A stretch of DNA of 64,000 nt from Chitinophaga caseinilytica (GCF_038396765.1 NZ_CP150096.1:88501-152500), one strand, 5' to 3'. Shown: positions 8,101 to 18,447, numbered from the stretch's first letter. Notes: generated by a model not told the origin, from the sequence alone. Numbers and translations: made by a program.

Positions 8101-9567
8101 ATGAAGACGTTGCGGGACATATTATACCAGGTGCAGATCCTGGACGTGCAGGGCAATAATGACATTGCCGTGCAGGCGCTGCATATCGACTCCCGCCAGG
8201 TGAAACCGGGAGACGTGTTCATCGCCATCCGCGGAGTGGCGGCCGACGGCCATGCCTACATCCCGAAAGCCGTGGCGCAGGGCGCCGCTGCCGTGATCTG
8301 TGAGGAAATGCCCGAAGTGACCGCCGCCAACGTTTGTTACGTGCGCGTGAGCAACAGCCACCAGGCGGCAGGGATCATAGCCGGCAACTTTTACGACAAC
8401 CCGTCGCGCAAGCTGCGGCTCGTCGGCGTTACGGGCACCAACGGCAAAACCACCGTGGCCACGCTCCTGTTCCGTTTGTACACGGCCATGGGGCATCATT
8501 GCGGTTTGCTGTCGACCGTGCAGAACCAGATCGGCGAGCGCATCGTTCCGGCCACGCATACCACGCCCGACCCCATCAATCTGAACGCCCTGCTGGCAGA
8601 CATGGTGAACGAGGGATGCGATTACGCCTTCATGGAAGTAAGCTCCCACGCCATTCATCAGCAACGCATCGCGGGGCTGCAATTCGCGGGCGGCATCTTT
8701 ACGAACATCACGCACGACCATCTTGATTACCACAAGACGTTCGACGAATATATCCGGGTGAAGAAATCGTTTTTCGACAACCTTCCCGCCTCCGCTTTCG
8801 CCCTCACGAACCTGGACGACAAGCGGGGCAACGTGATGCTGCAGAACACAAAGGCCCGCAAAGCCACGTACAGCCTGCGCACCATGGCCGAGTTCAAGGG
8901 AAAGATCCTCGAAAACAACCTCACCGGGCTGGTGATGCAGGTTGGCGCGAAAGACGTGCACTTCCGGCTGATCGGCGAATTCAACGCCTACAACCTCCTG
9001 GCCGTGTTCGGCGCAGCCGTGCTGCTGGGAGACGATAAAGACACCGTGCTGGCCGCGCTCAGCAACCTGAACGGTGCGGAAGGACGGTTCGATTACATCG
9101 TATCCAAAAACGAGCGCATCATCGGCATTGTGGACTATGCTCATACGCCGGACGCGCTCATCAACGTGCTCGCCACCATCAAAAACCTCCGCCAGGGCCA
9201 TGAGCAGATCATTACCGTGGTAGGCTGCGGCGGCGACCGCGATACCACGAAACGGCCCATCATGGGAGAAGTGGCCGCCGAACATTCGGACAAAGCCATT
9301 TTCACTTCAGACAACCCGCGGTCGGAAGACCCCGCGGCCATTATTAAAGAAATGGAAGCCGGCGTGAACGTGACCCAGCGGAAGAAAACGCTGTCGATCA
9401 CCGACCGCCACGAAGCCATCAAAACCGCCGTCAGCCTCGCGAAACCGGAAGATATCATCCTTATCGCGGGCAAAGGGCACGAAAAATACCAGGAGATCCA
9501 GGGCGTAAAGCACCCGTTCGACGATAAGCAGGTGCTGCGCGAGATCCTGGAAATGTTTGACAAATAG
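8101..9567 (+). CDS. murE: MurE, UDP-MurNAc-tripeptide synthetase (meso-DAP adding)
   Basis: Cytoplasmic Mur ligase adding the third amino acid to UDP-MurNAc-L-Ala-D-Glu with ATP. The ATP-binding loop GTNGKTT is at residues 112-118, the central-domain carbamylated-Lys region follows, and the C-terminal domain carries DNPR at 404-407. DNPR is the motif that recognises meso-diaminopimelate, so the peptidoglycan is predicted to be of the meso-DAP type. Length (488 aa) is normal. The next gene is mraY; murF, usually between them, is absent from this cluster. Confidence 0.97.
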   Translation: MKTLRDILYQVQILDVQGNNDIAVQALHIDSRQVKPGDVFIAIRGVAADGHAYIPKAVAQGAAAVICEEMPEVTAANVCYVRVSNSHQAAGIIAGNFYDNPSRKLRLVGVTGTNGKTTVATLLFRLYTAMGHHCGLLSTVQNQIGERIVPATHTTPDPINLNALLADMVNEGCDYAFMEVSSHAIHQQRIAGLQFAGGIFTNITHDHLDYHKTFDEYIRVKKSFFDNLPASAFALTNLDDKRGNVMLQNTKARKATYSLRTMAEFKGKILENNLTGLVMQVGAKDVHFRLIGEFNAYNLLAVFGAAVLLGDDKDTVLAALSNLNGAEGRFDYIVSKNERIIGIVDYAHTPDALINVLATIKNLRQGHEQIITVVGCGGDRDTTKRPIMGEVAAEHSDKAIFTSDNPRSEDPAAIIKEMEAGVNVTQRKKTLSITDRHEAIKTAVSLAKPEDIILIAGKGHEKYQEIQGVKHPFDDKQVLREILEMFDK

Positions 9568-9585
9568 AAGATCACGACCAATTAT

Positions 9586-10833
9586 ATGTTATACTATCTG
9601 TTCACTTATCTTAAAAACGAGTTCAACTACACCGGTACCGGGATGTGGCAGTTCATCACGTTCCGTATCACCATGGCGTTGTTGCTCTCGCTCGTGATCT
9701 CGCTGCTGCTCGGCAAGCGCATCGTGAAATACCTGCAGCGCAAGCAGATCGGGGAAACCATCCGCGACCTGGGCCTGGCAGGCGAACAGACCAAAAAAGG
9801 CACTCCCACCATGGGCGGCCTCATCATCCTTTCGGCCATGGTGATCCCCACCCTGCTGTTTGCAAGGGTGATGAACGTATACATCCTCCTGATCCTGCTC
9901 TGCACCGTTTGGCTGGGGCTCATCGGGTTTATCGACGATTACATTAAAGTATTCAAGAAAAATAAGGAAGGGCTCGCGGGAAGATTCAAGATCCTCGGCC
10001 AGGTAGGCCTCGGCATCATCGTAGGCACCACCCTGTACTTCAATGAAAACGTGGTGATGAGCCGCGAGATCATGGACGGCAAGAAACTGGCACCTTACGA
10101 AAAAGTGGTGAGCAACGAACGCGTAACGCCCGACGGGCACCGCTTCGTGGACGTAAAAACCCCCATCACCACCATCCCCTTCGTAAAAAACCACGAGTTC
10201 AACTACAGCAAACTGATTTCCTGGATCCCCGGTGCGGAGAAATTCACTTTCGTGATCTACATCCTCATCGTGATCCTCATCATCACCGCCGTTTCCAACG
10301 GGGCGAACCTGACGGACGGGCTAGACGGCCTGGCGACGGGCGTTTCGGCCGTGATCGGGGTCTGCTTCGGCATATTCGCCTATGTGAGCGGCAACATCCA
10401 GTTCGCGGAATACCTGAATATCATGTACATCCCGCACCTCGGCGAGCTGTCGATCTTCATCGCCGCGTTCGTGGGGGCCTGTGTCGGGTTCCTCTGGTAC
10501 AACGCTTACCCCGCCCAGGTTTTCATGGGCGACACGGGGAGCCTGGCGCTGGGGGGCATCATCGCTTCGCTGGCCATTATCGTCAGGAAAGAATTGCTGC
10601 TGCCCATCATCTGCGGCGTTTTCTTCGTGGAAAGCCTCAGCGTGATGATCCAGGTGGCATATTTCAAGTATACGAAGAAGAAATACGGTGAAGGAAGACG
10701 CGTGTTCCTCATGAGCCCGCTCCACCATCACTACCAGAAGCTCGGATATCATGAAAGCAAGATCGCCGTGCGTTTCTGGATCGTGACGATCATGTGCGTC
10801 GTATTCGCCATCGCCACACTGAAAATGAGATAA
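9586..10833 (+). CDS. mraY: MraY, phospho-MurNAc-pentapeptide translocase
   Basis: Integral membrane enzyme that transfers phospho-MurNAc-pentapeptide from UDP to undecaprenyl phosphate, forming lipid I. About ten membrane helices are visible. The conserved cytoplasmic motifs are [10 protein letters not shown] (about residue 66), [13 protein letters not shown] (with the Asp pair), [12 protein letters not shown], and [12 protein letters not shown] near 310, followed by the [10 protein letters not shown] loop. At 415 aa it is longer than E. coli MraY (360) because of an insertion around 155-205, common in Bacteroidota. It overlaps no neighbour; murD follows within 6 bp. Confidence 0.97.
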   Translation: MLYYLFTYLKNEFNYTGTGMWQFITFRITMALLLSLVISLLLGKRIVKYLQRKQIGETIRDLGLAGEQTKKGTPTMGGLIILSAMVIPTLLFARVMNVYILLILLCTVWLGLIGFIDDYIKVFKKNKEGLAGRFKILGQVGLGIIVGTTLYFNENVVMSREIMDGKKLAPYEKVVSNERVTPDGHRFVDVKTPITTIPFVKNHEFNYSKLISWIPGAEKFTFVIYILIVILIITAVSNGANLTDGLDGLATGVSAVIGVCFGIFAYVSGNIQFAEYLNIMYIPHLGELSIFIAAFVGACVGFLWYNAYPAQVFMGDTGSLALGGIIASLAIIVRKELLLPIICGVFFVESLSVMIQVAYFKYTKKKYGEGRRVFLMSPLHHHYQKLGYHESKIAVRFWIVTIMCVVFAIATLKMR

Positions 10834-10839
10834 TTGACA

Positions 10840-12183
10840 ATGAAAAAACTCGTCATACTCGGAGCCGGAGAAAGCGGCATTGGTGCGGCCCTGCTGGGTA
10901 AAAAGCAGGGATACGAGGTATTCGTGTCTGACGGTGGCGCCATCAAAGACCTGTACAAACAGGAACTGGCGGTGAACAGTATTCCGTTCGAAGAAGGTCA
11001 TCATTCGTGGGACGTGATCCTGGGCGCCGACGAGATCGTGAAATCGCCAGGCATCCCTGAGAAGTCGGAGCTGATGAAGAAGGTCCGCGAGCGCGGGGTT
11101 TCCGTGATCTCCGAGATCGAATTCGCCTGGCGGCACAGCAAGGATACGAGCAAAGTGATCGCCATCACCGGCAGCAACGGCAAAAGCACCACCACGGCCC
11201 TCACCCACTGGATATTCAGGACAGCGGGCCTCAACGCCGCGCTGGTAGGGAACATCGGGGTGAGCTACGCTAAACAGGTAGCAACCGAACCGGCCGATTA
11301 TTATGTGGTGGAAGTGAGCAGCTTTCAGCTGGACGATATCGTGGACTTCAAACCGAACGTGGCCATTCTCCTCAATATCACGCCCGATCACCTCGACCGG
11401 TACGAGTACAAAATGGAGAATTACGTGGAAAGCAAATTCCGCATCGCCATGAACCAGACAAAGGAAGATTTTTTTATTTATTGTATAGACGACCCGGTGA
11501 TCCGGGAACATTTAGCCAAGAAACCCATTTATTCTACAACAATACCTTTTAGCATTATGGAACAATTGAAAGAAGGTGGATTCATAGCGAACGACCAGCT
11601 GAACATTCAGGTGAAAGAAGACGAACCGGTAATTATGTCGATGTACGATCTGGCATTAAAAGGTAAGCATAATTTGTATAATTCAATGGCAGCAGGGATT
11701 GCAGGCCGCACGATGGATATCCGGAAAGAAAAGATCCGGGAAAGCCTCAGCACGTTCTCCAGCCTGGAGCACAGGATGGAATACGTAACTACCGTGCGCG
11801 GAGTGGATTTTATCAACGACAGTAAAGCCACGAACGTCAATAGCGTATGGTTCGCCCTCGAAAGCATGGAACGCCCCGTGATCCTCATCATGGGCGGTGT
11901 GGACAAGGGGAACGATTACAGCGCTATCCGCGAACTGGTCCGCGAAAAAGTAAAAGCGATCGTTTGCCTCGGGGTCGACAATCGCCCCATTCACGAATCC
12001 CTGTCCAAAGACATGGAAGTGATGGTGAACACCGATAACATGAAAGACGCCGTGGCCCAGGCCTTCAACCTGGCCAGCAAAGGCGATGTGGTATTACTCT
12101 CGCCTGCATGCGCAAGCTTCGACCTCTTCAAGAATTATGAAGAAAGAGGCCGCGCCTTCAAGGATGCGGTGAGGGAACTCTAA
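10840..12183 (+). CDS. murD: MurD, UDP-MurNAc-L-Ala-D-Glu ligase
   Basis: Cytoplasmic ATP-dependent ligase adding D-glutamate to UDP-MurNAc-L-alanine. A Rossmann-like N-terminal domain opens with KKLVILGAGESGIG; the ATP loop GSNGKST is at 111-117; the central motif NITPDHLDRY and the C-terminal RGVDFINDSKATN and LLSPACASFDLF blocks are all present. I use ATG 10840 (MKKLVIL); an in-frame TTG at 10834 would only add two residues. 447 aa is typical. Lies between mraY and ftsW. Confidence 0.97.
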   Translation: MKKLVILGAGESGIGAALLGKKQGYEVFVSDGGAIKDLYKQELAVNSIPFEEGHHSWDVILGADEIVKSPGIPEKSELMKKVRERGVSVISEIEFAWRHSKDTSKVIAITGSNGKSTTTALTHWIFRTAGLNAALVGNIGVSYAKQVATEPADYYVVEVSSFQLDDIVDFKPNVAILLNITPDHLDRYEYKMENYVESKFRIAMNQTKEDFFIYCIDDPVIREHLAKKPIYSTTIPFSIMEQLKEGGFIANDQLNIQVKEDEPVIMSMYDLALKGKHNLYNSMAAGIAGRTMDIRKEKIRESLSTFSSLEHRMEYVTTVRGVDFINDSKATNVNSVWFALESMERPVILIMGGVDKGNDYSAIRELVREKVKAIVCLGVDNRPIHESLSKDMEVMVNTDNMKDAVAQAFNLASKGDVVLLSPACASFDLFKNYEERGRAFKDAVREL

Positions 12184-12201
12184 CAACAAAAACGGAACAA
12201 C

Positions 12202-13367
12202 GTGAACAACTTGCTTCAAAAGACGAAAGGTGACAAGGTGATATGGACGATCGTGTTCTTCCTGTCTGCGGTAAGCTTGTTGGCAGTGTACAGTTCCACA
12301 GGCTCTTTGGCATACCGCGTTTACAGCGGGCATACGGAATACTACCTGTTTAAACAGCTGTCGGTACTCATCCTCGGGATCCTCATCATTTACTTCGCCC
12401 ACAGGGTGAACTATACGATTTACTCGCGGGTGGCGCAGATCGGGTTCCTTTTATCGATCCCGCTGCTCATGTATACCCTCGCATTCGGTTCCAACCTGAA
12501 CGATGCGAGCCGATGGATCAAACTTCCGGTCATCAACCTGACGTTCCAGACTTCCGACATCGCGAAGCTGGCATTGTTCATGTACGTGGCGCGGCAGCTG
12601 TCGAAAAAGCAGGGTGTGATCGATGATTTCAAGAAGGGGTTCCTTCCGATCATTCTGCCGGTTGTCGTGATTTGCGGGCTTATCATGCCGGCGAACATGT
12701 CTACCGCCCTGTTGCTCGGTGCGAGCTGCATGCTGCTCTGCTTCATCGGCCGTGTGCCGTTGAAATACCTCGCAGGCATGATCGCAGCGGGATTGGTGCT
12801 GGTGGTGCTCATGTTCGGGATCGCCAAACTCACGGGCATGGAAGGCCGTACCAAAACATGGATGAGCCGCATCGAGAGTTTTTTTCTGCGGAAACGCATG
12901 AAGAGCCCTACCAGGTGCAGCAGGCGAAGATCGGGATCGTAAACGGCGGATTGCTCGGGAAAGGGCCCGGAAACAGTACGGCAAGAAATTTTCTTCCGCA
13001 CCCGTATTCCGATTTTATTTTTGCGATAATTCTTGAAGAGTATGGTATCTTTGGCGCCTTTTTGGTGATGGCCGCTTACCTCATTTTACTCCTCAGAAGT
13101 ATCCGGATTTTTAAAAATTGTCCGTACGCCTTCGGCGCATTCCTGGCCCTCGGCCTGAGTGTGACGCTGGTTATTCAGGCGCTGATGCATATGGCTGTGA
13201 ACGTGAACCTGTTACCCGTAACGGGGTTAACGTTGCCGCTGGTGAGTATGGGAGGATCGTCGGTAATATTTACCAGTCTTTCCATCGGCATCATCCTCAG
13301 CGTATCGCGGCATGTGGAGGAAGCAGAAAACAAACAGGCGGTAGCTGCGCAGGCAGTGGCCGCATAA
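12202..13367 (+). CDS. ftsW: FtsW, septal peptidoglycan glycosyltransferase, frame broken at a T7 run
   Basis: SEDS-family polytopic membrane protein that polymerises lipid II at the septum with FtsI. The N-terminal part (GTG start at 12202) has the expected helices and the motif YSSTGSLAYR. The frame runs into a stop near 12942, while the C-terminal half, starting at SAETHEEPYQVQQAKIGIVNGG and including GLLGKGPGNSTARNFLPHPYSDFIFAIILEE split across the family motifs, lies in the -1 frame. Adding one T to the T7 run at 12879-12885 joins them into about 388 aa, the normal length. The same run forms T TTT TTT in the reading phase of a -1 slippery site. FtsW is essential, so either the base is missing from the consensus or the frame is recoded. 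Confidence 0.9.
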
Positions 13368-13382
13368 TCATATAAAACCGAA

Positions 13383-14483
13383 TTGTATTTGGCACACAAG
13401 ATCATCATAGCAGGCGGCGGGACCGGGGGGCACATCTTCCCCGCGATCGCCATCGCCAACGCCATCCGCAAGATCGAAGCGGATGCGGAGATCCTGTTTG
13501 TGGGCGCCAAAGGCAAAATGGAAATGGAAAAGGTACCCCAGGCCGGGTATCCCATCGAAGGGCTGGAGATCGCCGGTTTCAACCGCAGCAATATTTTCAA
13601 GAATATCCTGCTGCCGTTCAAACTGCTCAAATCCCTCCGCCAGGCACGCAACATCCTCCAACGGTTCCAACCCGATGCCGTGGTTGGCGTAGGCGGGTAC
13701 GCATCGTTCCCCATCCTGCGGAAAGCGCAGAAAATGGGCATCCCCACCCTCATCCAGGAACAGAATTCCTATGCGGGCAAAAGCAATAAAATCCTCGGCA
13801 GGAAAGCCAACGTCATCTGCGTAGGCTACGAAGGAATGGAATCCTTCTTCCCGGCCGATAAAATATTATATACCGGCAACCCCGTGCGCGGGTCCATCAC
13901 GCAAAGCGCCGTCACCAAAGACGAAGCCATGCGCCACTTCGGCCTCATGATGGGCAAGCCCACGGTATTTGCAGTAGGCGGAAGCCTGGGAGCCAAGTCC
14001 ATCAACGACGCCCTCCTGCCCCGCCTCGCGGATTTCGTGAATAAAGACGTACAGCTCATCTGGCAAACCGGGAAACTGTATTTCGACACCGCCAAATCCG
14101 CCGCCGCGCCGTTTTCCACCCACGTGAAAGTCTTCGACTTCATCAATGTCATGGACTTCGCGTACAAAGCGGCCGACACCGTCATTTCCCGCGCAGGCGC
14201 CCTCGCCATCGCGGAGCTCTGCGTAGCGCAGAAACCCGTGATCTTCGTGCCCTACCCGTTTGCGGCGGAAGATCACCAAACCAAAAACGCGGAGAGCCTC
14301 GTGCATAAAAACGCCGCACTGCTCATCCCCGACGCCGAAGCCGGCGCCAAACTGGCCAACGAAGCCCTGAGCCTCGTGCAAAACAAGGCGCTCATGCAGC
14401 AACTTGAAACGAACATCGCCCCCCTGGGCAACAAAAACGCAGATATGACCATCGCCCGCGCAGTGCTCGGGCTGATAAAATAA
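13383..14483 (+). CDS. murG: MurG, lipid II-forming GlcNAc transferase
   Basis: Peripheral inner-membrane GT28 glycosyltransferase that adds GlcNAc from UDP-GlcNAc to lipid I, giving lipid II. The N-terminal glycine loop GGGTGGHIFPA (11-21) binds the membrane-side substrate; GVGGYASFP, QEQNSYAG, and the donor-site ISRAGALAIAELC and PYPFAAEDHQTKNA motifs follow. 366 aa is usual. The start is TTG at 13383, with no ATG near the conserved N-terminus and a stop just upstream; TTG at 13389 is an alternative. murC begins 4 bp later. Confidence 0.96.
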   Translation: MYLAHKIIIAGGGTGGHIFPAIAIANAIRKIEADAEILFVGAKGKMEMEKVPQAGYPIEGLEIAGFNRSNIFKNILLPFKLLKSLRQARNILQRFQPDAVVGVGGYASFPILRKAQKMGIPTLIQEQNSYAGKSNKILGRKANVICVGYEGMESFFPADKILYTGNPVRGSITQSAVTKDEAMRHFGLMMGKPTVFAVGGSLGAKSINDALLPRLADFVNKDVQLIWQTGKLYFDTAKSAAAPFSTHVKVFDFINVMDFAYKAADTVISRAGALAIAELCVAQKPVIFVPYPFAAEDHQTKNAESLVHKNAALLIPDAEAGAKLANEALSLVQNKALMQQLETNIAPLGNKNADMTIARAVLGLIK

Positions 14484-14487
14484 CAGG

Positions 14488-15846
14488 ATGGATTTGAACA
14501 ACTTACATAGGATCTATTTTGTAGGCATCGGAGGCATCGGTATGTCGGCCATCGCACGCTACTTCAACGAAAAAGGAGTGGCCGTGAGCGGATATGACCG
14601 TACTTCCACCCAACTCACGCAACAACTCGAAGCGGAAGGCATCCGCATTCATTATACCGACGACGTTTCACTGCTCGACCGCGAAGCGCAGCTCGTGGTG
14701 TATACACCCGCGATCCCCGCTACCATGTCCGAGCTTGTGTTCTACCGCGAAAACGGGTACGAAGTGGTAAAGCGCAGCGACGTGCTCCAGGAGATCACCC
14801 GCTCGCTGTTCGCCATCACCGTGGCAGGCACCCATGGCAAAACGACCGTTTCCACCATGATCGCCCACCTGCTCCGCGACGCCGGCTACGGCTGCAACGC
14901 CTTCCTCGGCGGCGTAAGCGCCAACTACGGAAAAAATTTCTGGTCGAGCGAAAGGCCCGTAGCCGTCATCGAAGCAGACGAATACGACCGCTCTTTCCTG
15001 AAACTGAGCCCGGACATCGCCGTGCTCACCGCCATGGACCCCGACCATCTCGACATATACGGCACCGCCGAAGAAGTGGAGAAAGCCTTCATCCAGTATT
15101 CCGCCAACATCAAACCGAACGGCACCCTGCTGGCGAAACATGGCTTGCACCGCGCATCGGAGCTGAAAGGCGACAACAAATTGTCGTACAGCCTGCAAAA
15201 CGACGCGGCCGATATCTACGCCACCAACATCCGGCTGGACGATGGCGGGTATGAATTCGACGTGGTGCAGCAGGATTGGATGATCGACAACGTGCAACTG
15301 CGCATCGGCGGCATGCACAACGTCGAAAACGCCGTGGCCGCTATCGCCGTGGCGCATATCCTCGGGATCCCGAACGAAAAAATCCGCGGCGCGGTAGCCT
15401 CCTTCAAAGGCATCCGCCGGCGGTTCGAATACCTGGTGAAGCACGACCGGCATGTGTATATCGACGATTACGCGCATCATCCCGAAGAACTGCGGGCCCT
15501 CATCACGAGCGCCAAAACGTTGTTCAGGGGTAAAAAATGCACCGTGATCTTCCAGCCGCACCTCTTTTCCCGCACGCGCGACTTCGCGGACGGGTTCGGG
15601 GAAACACTGTCGCTGGCCGATGAAGTGATCCTGCTGCCCATCTATCCCGCGCGCGAACTGCCGATCGAGGGCGTTACCACGCAGATGATCGCCGACAGGA
15701 TCCAAGGGCCGGATGTGCATATTATGGACAGGAACGCGGTGCCGGACTGGATAAAATCACATCCCGCCGAACTGCTGATCACCGCCGGGGCCGGAGACAT
15801 CGACCTGCTGCGGGAACCTTTGACAGACATTATTAACAAACAATAA
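14488..15846 (+). CDS. murC: MurC, UDP-MurNAc L-alanine ligase
   Basis: Cytoplasmic ligase that adds the first residue, L-alanine, to UDP-MurNAc using ATP. Visible motifs: N-terminal YFVGIGGIGMSAIA (10-23), ATP loop GTHGKTT (114-120), EADEYDRSFL, MDPDHLDIY, GIRRRFEYL and the C-terminal YIDDYAHHPEELRA. Length 452 aa is normal. It lies between murG and ftsQ in the dcw transcript, with a 16-bp gap to ftsQ; no murB or ddl gene intervenes. Confidence 0.97.
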   Translation: MDLNNLHRIYFVGIGGIGMSAIARYFNEKGVAVSGYDRTSTQLTQQLEAEGIRIHYTDDVSLLDREAQLVVYTPAIPATMSELVFYRENGYEVVKRSDVLQEITRSLFAITVAGTHGKTTVSTMIAHLLRDAGYGCNAFLGGVSANYGKNFWSSERPVAVIEADEYDRSFLKLSPDIAVLTAMDPDHLDIYGTAEEVEKAFIQYSANIKPNGTLLAKHGLHRASELKGDNKLSYSLQNDAADIYATNIRLDDGGYEFDVVQQDWMIDNVQLRIGGMHNVENAVAAIAVAHILGIPNEKIRGAVASFKGIRRRFEYLVKHDRHVYIDDYAHHPEELRALITSAKTLFRGKKCTVIFQPHLFSRTRDFADGFGETLSLADEVILLPIYPARELPIEGVTTQMIADRIQGPDVHIMDRNAVPDWIKSHPAELLITAGAGDIDLLREPLTDIINKQ

Positions 15847-15862
15847 AACGAATTCATTCATC

Positions 15863-16915
15863 ATGCAACCTAAAACCAAAACGGCCATGAAGCGCATCGC
15901 GACCGCCCTCCTCTGGGGAGGCGCGCTCACGGGCTTTGTCGTTTTGCTGGCGGCGGCGGTGAATGACAAGAACGATACCAAATGCAAGGGCATCCGCGTT
16001 ACGCTGAAGGGCGACGACCGGAATGCGTTCGTGGACGTGAAGGATGTGAAGGCGATCATCACGGGAGACAAATCCCTCAACCCCACGAACAAGCCCATCA
16101 GCGAAGTGAACCTCGCGCAACTGGAGAAGATCGTGGAAAGGGACCCCTGGATCCGGTCGGCCCAATTGTTTATCGACAACAACGATCTGCTGCAGGTGGA
16201 TGTGGAACAGCGGGATCCCCTCGCCCGGGTGTTCACCTTTTCCGGCAACAGCTTCTACCTCGATGCCGACGGCGAGCGCATCCCGGTTTCGGACAGGTTC
16301 TCCGCCCGGGTGCCCGTGTTCACTAACTTCCCCGCAGACGCGCAAAAACTGCGGAAGGAAGACAGCCTGCTCTACGCGCAAATGCGCGACATGGCGGCGT
16401 ACATCGCGGCAGACACATTCTGGAACGCGCAGGTGGAGCAGGTGGTGATCACCGAAGACCGCAGGTTCGAGTTCATCCCTAAACTCGGCGACCATGTGGT
16501 TTATTTCGGGGACGGCACCGATGTAGCCAACAAATTCGACCGGCTGCTTGTCTTTTACAAAGAAGGACTGAGCAAAGCAGGCTGGAATACATACACGCGG
16601 CTGAACGTAGCGTTCAAAGACCAGGTGATCGGAACGAGAAGGGATGGAAAGAGCGCGCCGCCTCCGCCGATGTATAAGGATTCGTCGGCCGCAGACATTG
16701 CGGTAACAGACGACGACGCAGCGGTTGTAGCGCCCGTGGCCCCGGTAACGGCGGCAGCAGCGCCCAGGCCCGCGGAAAAGAAACCAGAGAAAAAAGTGGA
16801 AAAGAAACAGGAGAAGCCGGCAGCCAAACCCCAAAAACAAACGCCGAAGCCCGCAAGCGCCGAAAGGCAGCCAAGGGCGGTATATCAGAAACCTAATCAA
16901 CGTAATCGCAACTAA
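15863..16915 (+). CDS. ftsQ: FtsQ divisome protein with Lys/Pro/Ala-rich tail
   Basis: Bitopic divisome protein linking FtsL/FtsB to the ring. A short cytoplasmic segment precedes one membrane helix (about residues 10-32), a POTRA-like region (about 40-115) and the FtsQ beta domain (to about 250). A low-complexity tail from about 255 to 350 is rich in Ala, Pro, Lys and Gln and is not part of the usual fold. Sequence similarity within the family is weak, and the name rests on topology, the DPWIRSAQLF and QRDPLARVF motifs and its position just before ftsA. Confidence 0.88.
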   Translation: MQPKTKTAMKRIATALLWGGALTGFVVLLAAAVNDKNDTKCKGIRVTLKGDDRNAFVDVKDVKAIITGDKSLNPTNKPISEVNLAQLEKIVERDPWIRSAQLFIDNNDLLQVDVEQRDPLARVFTFSGNSFYLDADGERIPVSDRFSARVPVFTNFPADAQKLRKEDSLLYAQMRDMAAYIAADTFWNAQVEQVVITEDRRFEFIPKLGDHVVYFGDGTDVANKFDRLLVFYKEGLSKAGWNTYTRLNVAFKDQVIGTRRDGKSAPPPPMYKDSSAADIAVTDDDAAVVAPVAPVTAAAAPRPAEKKPEKKVEKKQEKPAAKPQKQTPKPASAERQPRAVYQKPNQRNRN

Positions 16916-16930
16916 AAACAATAAAGAACC

Positions 16931-18340
16931 ATGAATCAGGAAGCTCCCATCATTGTAGGTCTCGACATTGGAACCACGAAGATAGCAGCCATCGCAGGAA
17001 GGAAGAATGAATACGGGAAATTGGAAATCCTCGGATTCGGGAAAGCCCCATCTTTCGGTGTACAGCACGGTATGGTGCTGAATATCGATCAGACCATCAA
17101 GGCCATCAGACAGGCATTGGAGAACTGCTATGCGTCTAACCCCAACCTCGAGATCAACGAGGTATATGTGGGTATCGCAGGCCATCATATCAAAAGTTTG
17201 CAGACCCGCGGAGACATCGTCCGGAATGACACCGACGCTGAAATCTCCCAGAAAGACATTGACCAGCTGATCAACGATCAGTATAAAACGGTTATCCCTG
17301 CCAGCGACCAGATCATTGACGTGATCCCGCAGCAGTACATCGTGGACGCCCTGCAGAACATCACTTATCCCATCGGGATGAGCGGTGTGAAAGTGGGCGC
17401 GAATTTCCACATCATTACCGGCGACAAGAACGCCATCCGCAACATCAACCGCAGCGTGGAGAAATCCGGTCTCCGTATCAAGGACCTGGTGCTCCAGCCC
17501 CTGGCATCCGCGGCGGCTGTTATGTGCGACATGGATTTCGAAGCCGGCGTTGCGATCGTAGACATTGGTGGTGGTACCACCGACCTGGCCGTTTTCTATG
17601 AAGGCGTCCTGAAACATACCGCCGTGATCCCGTACGGCGGTGAAAATATCACCAACGACATTAAGAACGGCCTTGGCGTGCTCAAGACGCAGGCGGAGCA
17701 GATGAAGGTACAGTTCGGTTACGCCCTTGCGGACGAAGCCAAGAACAACGCCTACATCACCATCCCCGGATTGCGCGGCCAAAGCCCGAAAGAGATCTCC
17801 GTGAAAAACCTGGCCCATATCATCCAGGCGCGCATGAGCGAGATCCTCGATTTCGTGGTGTACCATCTGAAACAGATCGGCATGGACAACAAGATGCTCA
17901 ACGGCGGCATCATCCTGACCGGCGGCGGTTCCCAGCTGAAACACCTGATCCAGCTGACGGAATACACCACCGGCGTGAGCGCCCGCATCGGTTACCCCAA
18001 CGAGCACCTCGCCAGCGGGCATACCGACGAGCTGACCAAACCCATGTACGCCACCTGCGTAGGGCTCATTCTCAAAGGCTACAACGACTATGAGAACGAT
18101 CGCCGCGCACTGGAGGAGAATTACGTGAAAATCAACACCAGCTACTTCGCGAAGGAAAGAGTGGCCCGCCAGGCCGAAGAATCCGGAGACGAATGGATGG
18201 AAGAAGCAGAGGAAGAAACGGCAGACGCACGGCAAGACCGTAAGTCGCGCGAGCGCAATGCCTCCCTCAAAGGCTTCCTGGACAGGATGAAAACAAAGAT
18301 CATCGACATGTTCACGGAAGAAGAAGACGCCAAACTGTAA
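16931..18340 (+). CDS. ftsA: FtsA, actin-like membrane anchor of FtsZ
   Basis: ATP-binding actin-fold protein that tethers FtsZ filaments to the membrane and signals to the divisome. The phosphate-1 motif VGLDIGTTKIAAIAG (about 9-23), the SHS2/1C subdomain (DIVRNDTDAEISQKDIDQLI), phosphate-2 VDIGGGTTDLAVF (about 213) and adenosine motif LTGGGSQLKHL are all visible. An acidic linker leads to a C-terminal amphipathic helix (LKGFLDRMKTKIIDMF), the usual membrane-binding element. 469 aa is slightly longer than E. coli FtsA. ftsZ follows after a 107-bp gap. Confidence 0.97.
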   Translation: MNQEAPIIVGLDIGTTKIAAIAGRKNEYGKLEILGFGKAPSFGVQHGMVLNIDQTIKAIRQALENCYASNPNLEINEVYVGIAGHHIKSLQTRGDIVRNDTDAEISQKDIDQLINDQYKTVIPASDQIIDVIPQQYIVDALQNITYPIGMSGVKVGANFHIITGDKNAIRNINRSVEKSGLRIKDLVLQPLASAAAVMCDMDFEAGVAIVDIGGGTTDLAVFYEGVLKHTAVIPYGGENITNDIKNGLGVLKTQAEQMKVQFGYALADEAKNNAYITIPGLRGQSPKEISVKNLAHIIQARMSEILDFVVYHLKQIGMDNKMLNGGIILTGGGSQLKHLIQLTEYTTGVSARIGYPNEHLASGHTDELTKPMYATCVGLILKGYNDYENDRRALEENYVKINTSYFAKERVARQAEESGDEWMEEAEEETADARQDRKSRERNASLKGFLDRMKTKIIDMFTEEEDAKL

Positions 18341-18447
18341 AGGTTTCGGCTTGATTGTTGCAATTCATATACGTTCATATAAAAACGATCAAAGTAACGT
18401 AGGATACGGTACACCACTAATACTAACCCATATAAAGAGCTAGAGTC

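Noticed and set aside
15854..18235. 793-codon open frame antisense to ftsQ and ftsA
   Set aside because: It mirrors two well-supported genes and has no family resemblance. Long antisense frames are expected in this GC-rich coding sequence.
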